64,000 nt of DNA from an uncultured Chlorobiaceae bacterium (GTDB lineage: Bacteria; Bacteroidota; Chlorobiia; Chlorobiales; Chlorobiaceae), in contig CAJEXW010000014.1 of the NCBI GenBank assembly GCA_903994525.1, positions 1 through 64,000 on the forward strand, given 5' to 3'. The first letter of the stretch is position 1. The number at the start of each line of letters is the position of its first letter. A model generated the notes under the pieces. The model was not told where the DNA came from and made no database searches. It was given only the letters and a program-made list of their open reading frames with translations. The position numbers were made by a program, and so were the translations under genes. Positions 1 to 8,138 of this stretch are shown here, piece by piece.

Positions 1-36
1 CGACAGCTTCACACAGGTTGATTACTCATCCTGCAT

Positions 37-261
37 GTGTCGGTGGGGCCAACTGACGGCACAGTTGGTTCTGCAAAGAACAATTCACTTACACGACTTC
101 ACGTCGCACTTACTTATATGACTGTATACAGTGATAGAAAGGTACATTGCTTGAAGAATAATGAGATTCTTCCCAAAAAAATGGTACTTGACCAGCTTAC
201 AAGGATGGGGCAATCCTTGTTATTCTATGGGAATGGTGAGCAGAGTAAGATAGGACTATGA
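37..261 (+). CDS. Small hypothetical protein (doubtful)
   Basis: A 74-codon frame with a GTG start. Its stop overlaps the ATG of the downstream HNH gene by 4 bases (ATGA), the arrangement of translationally coupled genes. The same frame has a stop at bases 19-21, so it is not the tail of a gene entering the window. The product is polar, with no signal peptide, membrane segment or motif that I recognise, and an inverted repeat lies within its first codons. The coupling is the only real argument for it; it may be noise or a decayed gene. Confidence 0.2.
   Translation: MSVGPTDGTVGSAKNNSLTRLHVALTYMTVYSDRKVHCLKNNEILPKKMVLDQLTRMGQSLLFYGNGEQSKIGL
49..68. repeat. 7-bp perfect inverted repeat
   Basis: CCAACTG and CAGTTGG are separated by 6 bases. 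No T-run follows, so it is not a standard terminator. It could be a protein-binding site ahead of the HNH gene or chance. Confidence 0.3.
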
Positions 262-989
262 AAGCATGGGAAAGAGACGAGTTAATCCTTGCAATAAATC
301 TGTATTGCAAGATACCTTTTGGAAAAATACATTTCAGAAATCCTGACATTATTGAGTTGGCTATACTGTTGGGCAGAACTCCTGGTTCTATCAGTTATAA
401 ATTGGCGAATTTCGCAAGCATAGATCCTTCACTTGATCGAAAAGGAGCCAAAAATGTCAGTAGGCTAGACAAACAAGTTTGGAATGAGTTCTTTGAAGAT
501 TGGGACGCTATGGCGTATGAGAGTGAGAAAAAAATGATGGCCATACGGGGGGATGAAGTGAATGTTTTGTACCAGAATATCCCCGAAGGCAAAACAAGAG
601 AGGCGATCGTCAAATCAAGAGTGAATCAGCATTTTTTTAGAAAAATGATTCTCGCCTCCTATAACTCGAAATGTTGCATTACAGGGCTGCCGCTTGAAAA
701 ACTTCTGGTGGCAAGTCATATTATTCCGTGGGCGAAAGATCCCAAGAATCGACTAAATCCTCAAAATGGATTGTGCCTCAATGCACTTCATGACAAAGCA
801 TTTGATGCTGGGTTGCTTACAATTGATGAATCATACCGTGTTGTGCTATCGAAAGAAATACTCGATATCAATGACAAAAATGTAAAACTCATCCAAGACA
901 CCGAAGGCGTGAGAATTTCCTTTCCAAACCGTTTCATGCCGAGGCAAGACTTTCTAAAATATCATCGTGAAAATGTTTTCATCTGTTGA
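258..989 (+). CDS. HNH endonuclease, restriction-like
   Basis: A 243-residue protein with two parts. Residues 1 to about 90 form a helical, probably DNA-binding region with the pattern W..DELILA near the start and GRTPGSISYKL around 47-57, seen in a family of bacterial HNH restriction-like proteins. The C-terminal part carries the HNH core: cysteines at the CCITG turn, the HIIPWAKDP motif, NPQNGLCLNALHD with the central Asn and the final His, and DKAFDAGLLTID after it. Such proteins cut DNA using a beta-beta-alpha metal fold. It sits first in an accessory stretch with a PmeII-like restriction enzyme and two ATPases, so a defence role is likely. Sequence specificity cannot be read. A hairpin with a T-run follows the stop. 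Confidence 0.8.
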   Translation: MKAWERDELILAINLYCKIPFGKIHFRNPDIIELAILLGRTPGSISYKLANFASIDPSLDRKGAKNVSRLDKQVWNEFFEDWDAMAYESEKKMMAIRGDEVNVLYQNIPEGKTREAIVKSRVNQHFFRKMILASYNSKCCITGLPLEKLLVASHIIPWAKDPKNRLNPQNGLCLNALHDKAFDAGLLTIDESYRVVLSKEILDINDKNVKLIQDTEGVRISFPNRFMPRQDFLKYHRENVFIC

Positions 990-1020
990 CTTATAAAGCA
1001 TTATTAATTCATCAGAACGT

Positions 1021-1064
1021 CATTTCTGGTATGGGTAACCTGATACGTATGGGTACCAGAAATG
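1021..1064 (+). terminator. Probable terminator after the HNH gene
   Basis: An 11-bp perfect inverted repeat (CATTTCTGGTA / TACCAGAAATG) encloses a 22-base loop and is followed by ATTTTTTG, 31 bases after the HNH stop codon. The stem is AT-rich and the loop long, so termination may be weak; an operator is the alternative. Confidence 0.5.
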
Positions 1065-1076
1065 ATTTTTTGAACT

Positions 1077-1232
1077 ATGGCGAAAGGCAAGATTTACTAC
1101 GATCCGGGTATAAAACTTGAGAATGCCTCAACCACTCCGCGCACCAAACAACGCAGTCAGTTCCGAATAAAATCAGCCAATCTTCCGGCACTTTACCACA
1201 GTATGGATATTGTTGATTTGAATGGGGATTAA
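1077..1232 (+). CDS. Small hypothetical protein, 51 residues (doubtful)
   Basis: An ATG-TAA frame coding a basic N-terminal half (MAKGKIYYDP start) and an acidic end. It lies in the 370-base gap between the HNH gene and the next convincing gene. No family recognised. Codon use is unremarkable. It could be a small antitoxin-like or DNA-binding protein, or a remnant. A second very short frame (about 23 codons, MSYNDFQEMWYRV start) lies near 1286. Nothing else is visible in the gap apart from the terminator-like hairpin. Confidence 0.25.
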   Translation: MAKGKIYYDPGIKLENASTTPRTKQRSQFRIKSANLPALYHSMDIVDLNGD

Positions 1233-1360
1233 TATCAGTGTAATACAACATCAAGGTGCCGGTATCATGCAAATAAAAGGAACCGATGAGTTACAACGAT
1301 TTTCAGGAAATGTGGTATCGTGTCAGGCCTCGTCAAGAAAAACTTCAACCATCATAACCT

Positions 1361-1705
1361 ATGGCAGAATACGGTGAATGGACTCGTAAGGGCGCAACTC
1401 TCAGCGATGTTACTGCGCTGAAGGAGTACGGTGTAGACTATACTTTCATTGTGAATGGTATTTCTGCAGGCAAGTTGGAATACCGTGAAGGCAATATGCA
1501 GGGTAATCCCTGGTTGAGGGTATTGAGAGGGCAGTTGGAACAGTTAATCACCGAAAAGTTTGGTGCTGAATATTTGGTGGAGCAAAACCGTCAGACGGAG
1601 TTGCGTGTGATCAAAAAAGAGATGACGACTGTGAAGAAAAGACTGAAAGAACTGGAGGCCCGGAAGACCGAGCTTGAGGTGGTTTTGATAAAAACTGAGG
1701 ATTAA
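1361..1705 (+). CDS. Conserved hypothetical protein with coiled-coil tail
   Basis: A 114-residue soluble protein. The N-terminal half opens with EWTRKGATLSD and continues through GKLEYREG and GNPWLRVLRGQLEQLI, a pattern I remember from a widespread family of small bacterial proteins of unknown function that has a helix-turn-helix look. The C-terminal third (about 75-112) is rich in Lys and Glu in heptad-like spacing (KKEMTTVKKRLKELEARKTE), suggesting a coiled-coil dimer. It ends 12 bases before the PmeII-like restriction gene and is probably co-transcribed with it, so a regulator or accessory factor of that enzyme is reasonable; this is inference from position. No catalytic motif is visible. 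Confidence 0.65.
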   Translation: MAEYGEWTRKGATLSDVTALKEYGVDYTFIVNGISAGKLEYREGNMQGNPWLRVLRGQLEQLITEKFGAEYLVEQNRQTELRVIKKEMTTVKKRLKELEARKTELEVVLIKTED

Positions 1706-1717
1706 AGTGTATTTACC

Positions 1718-2449
1718 ATGATTGACATATCGGACTTTATTGAAGCGAGCATCGGCACCTTGAACCAGAAAAGAGTAACTGTTCTTAAAACATTGAGCCT
1801 TTCCGAACTGCTGAAACAACAAAATCCATATCGCTTGAGTTTAAAACCTGCTCAGACAATCACCGATATTGTCAAAGGGCTGGTTGATGCCCATATCTCG
1901 TCAAACGAGGAGACTGTTTTTGGTGACTGGCTGGAGGGGCTGGCCATATTTATCAACGGCAAGGTTTATGGTGGTTGGAAATCCGGTATTCCCGGAGTCG
2001 ATCTTGAGTTTGACAACGATGGGAAGCGCTTCATCGTCAACATCAAATCAGGCCCGAATTGGGGAAACAGCAGTCAGATTGCCAAGATGAAGTCCGACTT
2101 CAAAACAGCGGCAAAAACTCTTCGCACCAGTAATTCAGGGATTCAGGTTGTTGCGGTCAATGGATGCTGTTACGGAAAGAGCAATACTCCCGATCAGGGC
2201 GACTATTTCAAATACTGTGGTCAGATTTTTTGGGAGTTTATCTCATCAGATCCAAATCTTTACACCGACCTTATTGAGCCATTGGGGCACACAGCACGGG
2301 AGAATAACGACGAATTTTGTCACTCTTATGCGCAGATGATCAACAAGTTTAGTCAGCAATTTGGTGTGGAGTATTGTGAGGCCAACGGAGCAATTAACTG
2401 GAAAAAGCTGGTAGAGTTCAACTCGTCTGCGGGAAGGTGGTCTCAATAG
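1718..2449 (+). CDS. PmeII-like type II restriction endonuclease
   Basis: A 243-residue protein that I match to the PmeII restriction endonuclease family. The conserved centre has the nuclease-core pattern: GVDLEFDNDGKRFIVNIKSG with acidic Asp near residue 91 and Lys of the IKSG strand near 108, then PNWGNSSQ. In this family the usual acidic residue before the IxK lysine is replaced by a small polar one (here Asn). DKNA-binding or translocation domains are absent, consistent with a simple type II enzyme. The cognate methyltransferase is not in the window; it may lie upstream of base 1, be unlinked, or be lost. The gene follows the small coiled-coil protein by 12 bases. Confidence 0.65.
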   Translation: MIDISDFIEASIGTLNQKRVTVLKTLSLSELLKQQNPYRLSLKPAQTITDIVKGLVDAHISSNEETVFGDWLEGLAIFINGKVYGGWKSGIPGVDLEFDNDGKRFIVNIKSGPNWGNSSQIAKMKSDFKTAAKTLRTSNSGIQVVAVNGCCYGKSNTPDQGDYFKYCGQIFWEFISSDPNLYTDLIEPLGHTARENNDEFCHSYAQMINKFSQQFGVEYCEANGAINWKKLVEFNSSAGRWSQ

Positions 2450-2613
2450 TGTTTCTACTGCAATATTACTCGCTTATGGCGACATCTACTACTTGTGGAT
2501 ATACCAGTCAAGAGCAATTCCAAGAGGAGTAAACATAAAAAGCATTGTATTTCTGATTCAGAAAATGATAATTTGCCTTGTAAAAATTATTCAGGCACTT
2601 AATCAGTTAAATT

Positions 2614-3912
2614 ATGCGTCGATTCATTGACGACGAGCTTCTGAGCTGGCAGGTGAGTACAAGGCGAAAACCGCTGATTCTGCGAGGGGCACGCCAGGTT
2701 GGCAAAACATGGTCGCTGAAGGCGTTTGGGAAAAACCGGTTTGAATCGCTTGCTCTGGTTGATCTGGAGCGCAACCCTTCTCTGCGGCGGGTGTTTGATG
2801 GCGATCTTCATGCGGCACGAATCTGTTCTGACCTTGAGGTACTGCTTCGGCAGGAGATTACTCCAGGAAAAACCCTGCTCTTTTTTGATGAAATCCAGGC
2901 TGCTCCTCGAACCATAACCGCATTGCGCTACTTTTATGAGGAGATGCCGGAGCTGCATGTGGTGGCGGCAGGGTCGCTCCTTGAATTTGCGCTTAAGGAG
3001 GCTTCGTTTCCTGTCGGCAGAGTTCAGTTTCTTAACCTCTATCCGCTCTGTTTCGCAGAATATCTGGAGGCGACTGGCAACACTCCTGCGGCTTCGGCTC
3101 TGCTTGGCAATCCGGCTGAAATCTCACCTGTCGTGCATGAACTGCTCCGCGATGAGCTGAAGCACTATTTTTTTATCGGTGGTATGCCTTCGGCGGTCAA
3201 TGCTTATGTGGAACATGGTTCGATGAGGGAGGCTTTTGAAGTGCAGGGAGAGATTGTCGAATCATACCGAATAGATTTCGCCAAATATACGCCACAGATT
3301 GATCGTTACTGCCTCGACTCGGTCTTTACCTCACTTGCACAGCGTGTTGGAGATCAGATAAAATATGCAAGGCTGGGAGAGGGATACAGCAATCTGACGT
3401 TGAAAAAGGCTTTTGATGCGTTATGTCTGGCTCAGCTTGCCCGCCGGATTCCTTCGGCTGATCCCACGGCACTCCCTCTGGGGGCGAGCGCTTCGGCCAA
3501 GGTGTTCAAGGCGCTCATGCTTGATCTTGGATTGATGCGTTATCTCTCTGGTATGCCTGACGATATTGAGTATGCCAAAGGTAATCTGCTCACCATGTAT
3601 CGAGGGGCCATGGCTGAGCAATTTGTGGGTCAGGAGATGCTGGTGTCGCAAAAAGGGGCTCTCTATTACTGGGATCGGCAGGCGAAAAGCAGCTCCGCCG
3701 AGGTTGATTATCTGGCTGTTCTTGGCGGCAGAATTCATCCGGTAGAGGTAAAAAGCGGCGCAACCGGCAGTCTGAGAAGCTTGCATCTTTTTCTTGGCTC
3801 ATATCCCGAGTGTGGCAAGGCGCTCGTCTTTTCTGATCGCCCTTATGCAGATCTTCCTGAGCAGCAGATCACGTTTTTACCGCTCTATGCTGCTTATGCT
3901 GCTACAAAGTGA
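2614..3912 (+). CDS. AAA ATPase with C-terminal DUF4143 domain
   Basis: A 432-residue cytoplasmic protein. The P-loop GARQVGKTW is at residues 25-33 and the Walker B LLFFDEIQ near 88-95, followed by sensor-type AGSLLEF. This N-terminal AAA_14-type module plus a C-terminal DUF4143 domain is very common in mobile bacterial DNA. The C-terminal part has EVDYLAV followed 7-8 residues later by HPVEVKSG, the D...ExK spacing of a PD-(D/E)XK nuclease fold, so DNA handling is plausible. Substrate and role are unknown for the family; links to toxin-antitoxin-like loci and genome islands have been suggested. It stands alone, 164 bases after the restriction gene, in the accessory region. Confidence 0.75.
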   Translation: MRRFIDDELLSWQVSTRRKPLILRGARQVGKTWSLKAFGKNRFESLALVDLERNPSLRRVFDGDLHAARICSDLEVLLRQEITPGKTLLFFDEIQAAPRTITALRYFYEEMPELHVVAAGSLLEFALKEASFPVGRVQFLNLYPLCFAEYLEATGNTPAASALLGNPAEISPVVHELLRDELKHYFFIGGMPSAVNAYVEHGSMREAFEVQGEIVESYRIDFAKYTPQIDRYCLDSVFTSLAQRVGDQIKYARLGEGYSNLTLKKAFDALCLAQLARRIPSADPTALPLGASASAKVFKALMLDLGLMRYLSGMPDDIEYAKGNLLTMYRGAMAEQFVGQEMLVSQKGALYYWDRQAKSSSAEVDYLAVLGGRIHPVEVKSGATGSLRSLHLFLGSYPECGKALVFSDRPYADLPEQQITFLPLYAAYAATK

Positions 3913-4505
3913 GGGTAAGGCAAAGCACGACACAGGCATTTTATCACGACAATTATTTCCTGTAGAAAAGCTACAACCAAATACATGAGGGCAGAGGGAT
4001 GAAAAAAAGTATTCTGGATGATGAAGAAAAGGCACAGCAACCCGGCCTTCTGGGATTTCCATCCCAGAATTTGTGATGGCTGCGTCAGTTTTACGAGACC
4101 TGTCGTGACCACGAAAAAGTCGCAACTCTGTTGCGACAATTACTATGGTCAGCATTGCTAAATCAAAACGGCCGAAAGAGCAGGAGTCTTGTCTGCGCAT
4201 GGCTATCCTGCAATATTGGTCTGTGTGTTAATATGCCCGACAGATAGACAGTGCTTTTTTTGAGAGCACCGTGCTCAATCCGCCAAAACTCTCAACAGCG
4301 TTGAGAGAATTGAATCCTGGTGAAGAAAGCCTTTTTTCGATGCAAATGTTTTTTAATGTCTTAAGTTTTCCGATGTTCATCGTGACGTTGACCTGCATAA
4401 AGGGTCGTTACATAATCTTCGCTCGTTTCATTGCCTGCGAGATTTCGTTTTCTGTAGTCTAAATTAGAATTTTGCTCATCTCTTTGTCCTTGCTGAGGTA
4501 CCCCA
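3913..4505. other. 593-base gap with several short inverted repeats
   Basis: No convincing gene. A 47-codon frame opens at about 4019 (MMKKRHSNPAFWDF start), and a 63-codon frame opens at 4271; neither resembles a known protein. Short palindromes are clustered here: GTCGCAAC/GTTGCGAC near 4116-4134, GAGCAC/GTGCTC near 4262-4274, and CTCTCAAC/GTTGAGAG near 4290-4308. The region looks like debris of deleted DNA or a leader for the following ATPase gene. Confidence 0.4.
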
Positions 4506-5903
4506 ATGAAACTTGCTACAGTCGATATAACCTGGTTTCGCTGCTTTGAATCGCTTGCAGTTGAACTCCATCCGGATATTAATGTCATCGTTGGGACTAA
4601 TGGTGCAGGCAAAAGCAGCATTCTTGATGCCATCGCTATTGCACTGAATGAAATCGTTGCAGCAAATGTTGGGGGAGGCAAGAGCTGGCGAAAAATGCAG
4701 GGTGCAGCACTTCAGGCTACGGATATTTTCATTGATTCTTCACTGAATGAGTCCTCCGTTGGGCGCAAGCAAGTTGTACAGATCATTGCAAAAGCAACGG
4801 ATTACTATCCAGTCAAAGATTTCACAGGAAAAACACCTGAAGGACAAAACGCGCTGATCGAGTGGACAGAACAGATAGTTTATAGTGCTCCAGCCACATT
4901 TTCATACGATACCAGTGCATCGGAAAGAGTATCTGAACTCCATCGTTATATCAAGACACTCTGGCTGGAAATCTGCAAAAGTCCGCAAGCATTGATTCCA
5001 TTACCCGTTGTGGCGTATTACCGTGCCAATCGGAGAATAGGCGGAATGCCTGAGCTTGGAGATATCTTCAAACATGATCTTGCCAGAGCCAAGGCATTCG
5101 TCAGTGCTCTCGATGCAGCAGCCAATTTTACTGCCATGTGCCAGTGGTTCTACCTGCGTGAGAATGCCGAACTTCGTGCCAATGTAAACGCCCAGAATGG
5201 CGATAGCAAGGAGTTTGCCGACTTGCGTGCTGTACGACAGGCATTGAAACATACAATCGAAGGTCTGGAGCGAGTCTATTTTGATCGAAGTCCACCTCGG
5301 CTGATGGTTGAAATCAGGGAGTTCGATGGTACTTTGCGTGCATTCGAGCTGATACAACTGAGTGAGGGTTCTCGTAACCTGCTTGCGCTGGTGCTCGACT
5401 TTGCCCGACGGCTTGCACAGGCAAATCCGAACAGGCTAAACCCGCTTGAAGCTCCGGGCATTTTGCTTATTGATGAGATTGAGCTGCATCTTCATCCCCG
5501 CTGGCAGCAACAGGTTATTCCCGCCCTCCGGGCAGCTTTTCCTGGCACCCAGCTCATTGTTTCGACGAACAGCCCGGCGGTGCTCACCACGGTGCGCCGC
5601 GAACATATCAAACTGCTTGGTGCTGACCATCAGTTTGATCGTATCCCGCCTGACGTAGGCACATACGGAGCAGATAACTCCCGTGTTCTTGTCGAGGTAT
5701 TTGGTACTTGTCCACGACCTCAACAAATTGATACAGTCCAACAATTAGCTGAATATTGGCTGGCAGTGGAAAATCAAGAACATGATACCGATCGAATAAA
5801 ATTGTTACGTCAAAAGCTTGAAACAGCATTGGGCTCGAGCGATCCCGATCTTCTTCGCGCCGATCTTCGGATAAAACAGTTACAATTTCTGAAACAACGA
5901 TGA
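4506..5903 (+). CDS. RecF/SMC-like AAA ATPase (COG3950 type)
   Basis: A 465-residue protein with an SMC/RecF-type ATPase layout. The P-loop GTNGAGKSS spans residues 30-38, the signature-like QLSEGSRNLLAL lies near 291-302, Walker B ILLIDEIELHLHP near 319-331, and the H-loop region QLIVSTNSPAVL follows. The insert between the halves (about 65-240) is helical and not recognised. Single-chain ATPases of this kind act in phage defence when paired with an HNH nuclease (Septu PtuAB and retron-Ec78 types) and as overcoming-lysogenisation-defect nuclease partners; here no TOPRIM domain is visible in the chain. Its stop overlaps the start of a short frame (5900) that may be what remains of such a partner. 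Function in this organism is unproven. Confidence 0.7.
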   Translation: MKLATVDITWFRCFESLAVELHPDINVIVGTNGAGKSSILDAIAIALNEIVAANVGGGKSWRKMQGAALQATDIFIDSSLNESSVGRKQVVQIIAKATDYYPVKDFTGKTPEGQNALIEWTEQIVYSAPATFSYDTSASERVSELHRYIKTLWLEICKSPQALIPLPVVAYYRANRRIGGMPELGDIFKHDLARAKAFVSALDAAANFTAMCQWFYLRENAELRANVNAQNGDSKEFADLRAVRQALKHTIEGLERVYFDRSPPRLMVEIREFDGTLRAFELIQLSEGSRNLLALVLDFARRLAQANPNRLNPLEAPGILLIDEIELHLHPRWQQQVIPALRAAFPGTQLIVSTNSPAVLTTVRREHIKLLGADHQFDRIPPDVGTYGADNSRVLVEVFGTCPRPQQIDTVQQLAEYWLAVENQEHDTDRIKLLRQKLETALGSSDPDLLRADLRIKQLQFLKQR

Positions 5904-6091
5904 AGAGCATTCGGCTCAATCAACTTCCGGACGGCCCTGGTAAGCAACCGAAAAGTCAGTCTTGGATGATGTCAAGAATAGTGAGTGTCATCCTGGTTTA
6001 CATGCAGGTTTGCGACAGCCCAAATAAATCTGTCACACCTCAAAAAAAAGCCTTTTCAGCTCTTTCCGTGCGCTCGCAAGCAGCTCCTTGA
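5900..6091 (+). pseudogene. Possible truncated partner gene of the ATPase
   Basis: The frame starts at an ATG that overlaps the ATPase stop (ATGA), as expected of a coupled two-gene system. The first residues (MKSIRLNQLPDGPG) resemble in style the opening of PtuB-type HNH proteins, which begin MK-x-I with a Pro a few residues later, but the likeness is short and weak. After about 20 codons the frame loses protein-like character and runs antisense into the 3' end of bchX, where it stops. Either a deletion fused the partner to the bch operon end, or the frame is noise. No HNH motif is present. Confidence 0.3.
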
Positions 6092-7136
6092 CCGCTGACT
6101 CATCCAGATTGATGAGCGCAGCAACCTCGCTGATAGCTCTCTTCTCCTGCTCCACCATCCGGTAAACCTCCTGCTCTTGAGCTCCAAGCTTTTTGATACA
6201 TTGGAGCATCTTCAGGTTGTCGCTGTCGATAACACGATTGTTCCCGGTCACAGAAAGACGGGGTGATCTCCCGAACAGTTCATCAGCCGTTGCCGCAAGC
6301 GGGGCATCACTGCTGACTTCCCCAAAAATCCGCACAAACCCCATAAAGTCAAGCCCGACAGCTTCGCAGGGGGTGATACGGTTTTCAAGAATATCACTGG
6401 CCAGTGTCTGGAATTTTTCCTGAAGTTCAGGCAGCCTGACGGCAAAGTCGAAGCTGTCATCCTTGTCGCGGGCATCGGCAAGGTATGGCACCTTCATCAG
6501 GATGGTGATACCGGCAGCCTCGGCATACTTTTCAGCAATACCGCTCCCGTCGTCGCGGTTAATGATCAGGCCAAGCAGCCGTGATTTGCCGCCGATGGTT
6601 CTGAAATAGTTATTCGCCTTGCAGATATTATTTGCCGTAAAGATAGACTGGCGATCGTTGTTGGTGACAAGAATAACCTCCTCACTGAGCGAGCGGGCCA
6701 GCGGCGTGGCGAATCCTCCGCAGACAACGTCGCCAAGAAAATCCATGAGGATAACATCAAGTTTCCACTTGAAGATGCCGAGTTTTTCAAGCACGTCAAA
6801 CCCCGAAATGATGCCCCTGCCGCCGCAACCCCGGCCAACCTGTGGCCCGCCAAGCTCAATACCATAAATCGGTTGTGGAAAATCAGCGATATCCCGACGG
6901 AAGACAATGTCGCTGATGGCGACCTGCTGGTTCATCGCGTTTTTTTCTGCAAAGACATCGGTCACCGTTGGCAGAGAAATGCCTCCAAAAAGCGAGGTAG
7001 TGGAGTCGTGCTTCGGGTCGCAGCCAAGTTGCAGCACCCGTTTGTTCATCATGGCAAAGGTGGCACTGAGGTTTGTTGTGGTAAAGCTTTTCCCTATGCC
7101 CCCTTTGCCGTAAATAGCGATGGTTCTTGCACTCAT
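6033..7136 (-). CDS. bchX: Chlorophyllide reductase iron protein, subunit X
   Basis: BchX is the NifH-like ATPase that passes electrons to BchYZ for reduction of the chlorophyllide C7-C8 double bond, a committed step to bacteriochlorophyll a. The 367-residue protein shows the P-loop GKGGIGKS (10-17), CDPKHDST (39-46), and the two cysteines that bind the shared [4Fe-4S] cluster: C104 in GRGCGGRG and C139 in DVVCGGFA. The C-terminal part after about residue 300 goes beyond the NifH fold; residues 315-367 resemble a sigma-70 region 4 helix-turn-helix (see findings). Its ATG overlaps the bchC stop by 4 bases, so it is the last gene of bchF-bchC-bchX. bchY and bchZ are not in the window. Confidence 0.93.
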   Translation of the reverse strand: MSARTIAIYGKGGIGKSFTTTNLSATFAMMNKRVLQLGCDPKHDSTTSLFGGISLPTVTDVFAEKNAMNQQVAISDIVFRRDIADFPQPIYGIELGGPQVGRGCGGRGIISGFDVLEKLGIFKWKLDVILMDFLGDVVCGGFATPLARSLSEEVILVTNNDRQSIFTANNICKANNYFRTIGGKSRLLGLIINRDDGSGIAEKYAEAAGITILMKVPYLADARDKDDSFDFAVRLPELQEKFQTLASDILENRITPCEAVGLDFMGFVRIFGEVSSDAPLAATADELFGRSPRLSVTGNNRVIDSDNLKMLQCIKKLGAQEQEVYRMVEQEKRAISEVAALINLDESAVKELLASARKELKRLFFEV

Positions 7137-8113
7137 GCGGCAGGGTTGCTTTTGTCTGTTTTCCAGAGCAGAATCATTTTCAGGCAGTCGGGATCATTAA
7201 ACGCCTTCAGGTAGGCCTCCGTAATATTGTCACCAACGGTGTGCCGGTGGGTAAAAATTCTTTCGGCATTGAGTTTATGCCGGGCGATGAGCTCCCTTAC
7301 CCGATCAAGATCTCCCTTTGCCCACTGTTTTGCGGCCATGAACGAAAGCTCTTTCTGAAAGGCCTGTGAGTAGTCGATGTTGATTCGCTGGTAATAGCCA
7401 CCCAAAATCACCTTCCCGTGGAATTTCAGAAAGCGCAGACCGGTATCAATGGCACTCATGATGCCTGTGCTGTCAATCAAAACGTCAAATTCATGTCCGG
7501 CCAGTGCTGCCGACACATCTTCATTTTCAGGATCAACCTTCAGGTCGGCAGTGGAGAGGTTCAGCCTCTTCTTGTTGGGTTCGGTTGCCGCAACCAGTTT
7601 TGCTCCCATGAGCGTCGCCAGTTCGGCGGCGAGAATACCGACAGCTCCTTGGCCGAGTACCAGCACCTTCTTGTTTTCCACATCTGCAAGATCAACAATA
7701 TGGAGGGCCGTTGCGCCAAGTGGGAGAGCAATGCCCGACTCCGGATTATCAATATTCTCAAGCACCGTAATACTCTCGACAGGGCAGACGATATACTCCG
7801 ATGCGCCACCAAAAGCAGCGTTGACCCCCTCATAACCGAATGATCCAGCGACGTAGGCAAACTTGCCAACGAGGCTCTCATTGACATGTTCTCCCACCTG
7901 CATGATTTTTCCGACAGATTCATAGCCGGGAATAAAGGGAAATATAAATGGCCACGAAGGAATCATGCCGTTCCATGCCATTTTTTCTGTGCCGGTACTG
8001 ATGGATGACCACCAGGTTTCAACCAGGACATCTGTTGACGAGAGAGGTTTCAGGGTCACATCACTGAGTTCGATTTCGCGTACACCAGTGAAGACAATGG
8101 CTTTTGCTTTCAT
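7133..8113 (-). CDS. bchC: 3-hydroxyethyl bacteriochlorophyllide a dehydrogenase
   Basis: BchC oxidises the C3 1-hydroxyethyl group to acetyl in bacteriochlorophyll a synthesis. The 326-residue protein is a medium-chain dehydrogenase-like enzyme: an N-terminal GroES-like part with the TEKMAWNG and FPFIPGYESVGK segments typical of BchC, and a Rossmann part with VLVLGQGAVGILAAELA near residues 149-165. Structural zinc ligands of classic alcohol dehydrogenases are not evident, as is usual for BchC. It lies between bchF (25-base gap) and bchX (4-base overlap) on the minus strand. The order matches the Chlorobium bchFCX cluster as I know it. Confidence 0.92.
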   Translation of the reverse strand: MKAKAIVFTGVREIELSDVTLKPLSSTDVLVETWWSSISTGTEKMAWNGMIPSWPFIFPFIPGYESVGKIMQVGEHVNESLVGKFAYVAGSFGYEGVNAAFGGASEYIVCPVESITVLENIDNPESGIALPLGATALHIVDLADVENKKVLVLGQGAVGILAAELATLMGAKLVAATEPNKKRLNLSTADLKVDPENEDVSAALAGHEFDVLIDSTGIMSAIDTGLRFLKFHGKVILGGYYQRINIDYSQAFQKELSFMAAKQWAKGDLDRVRELIARHKLNAERIFTHRHTVGDNITEAYLKAFNDPDCLKMILLWKTDKSNPAA

Positions 8114-8138
8114 AACTGTTTAGACCTGGTAAAGATGA

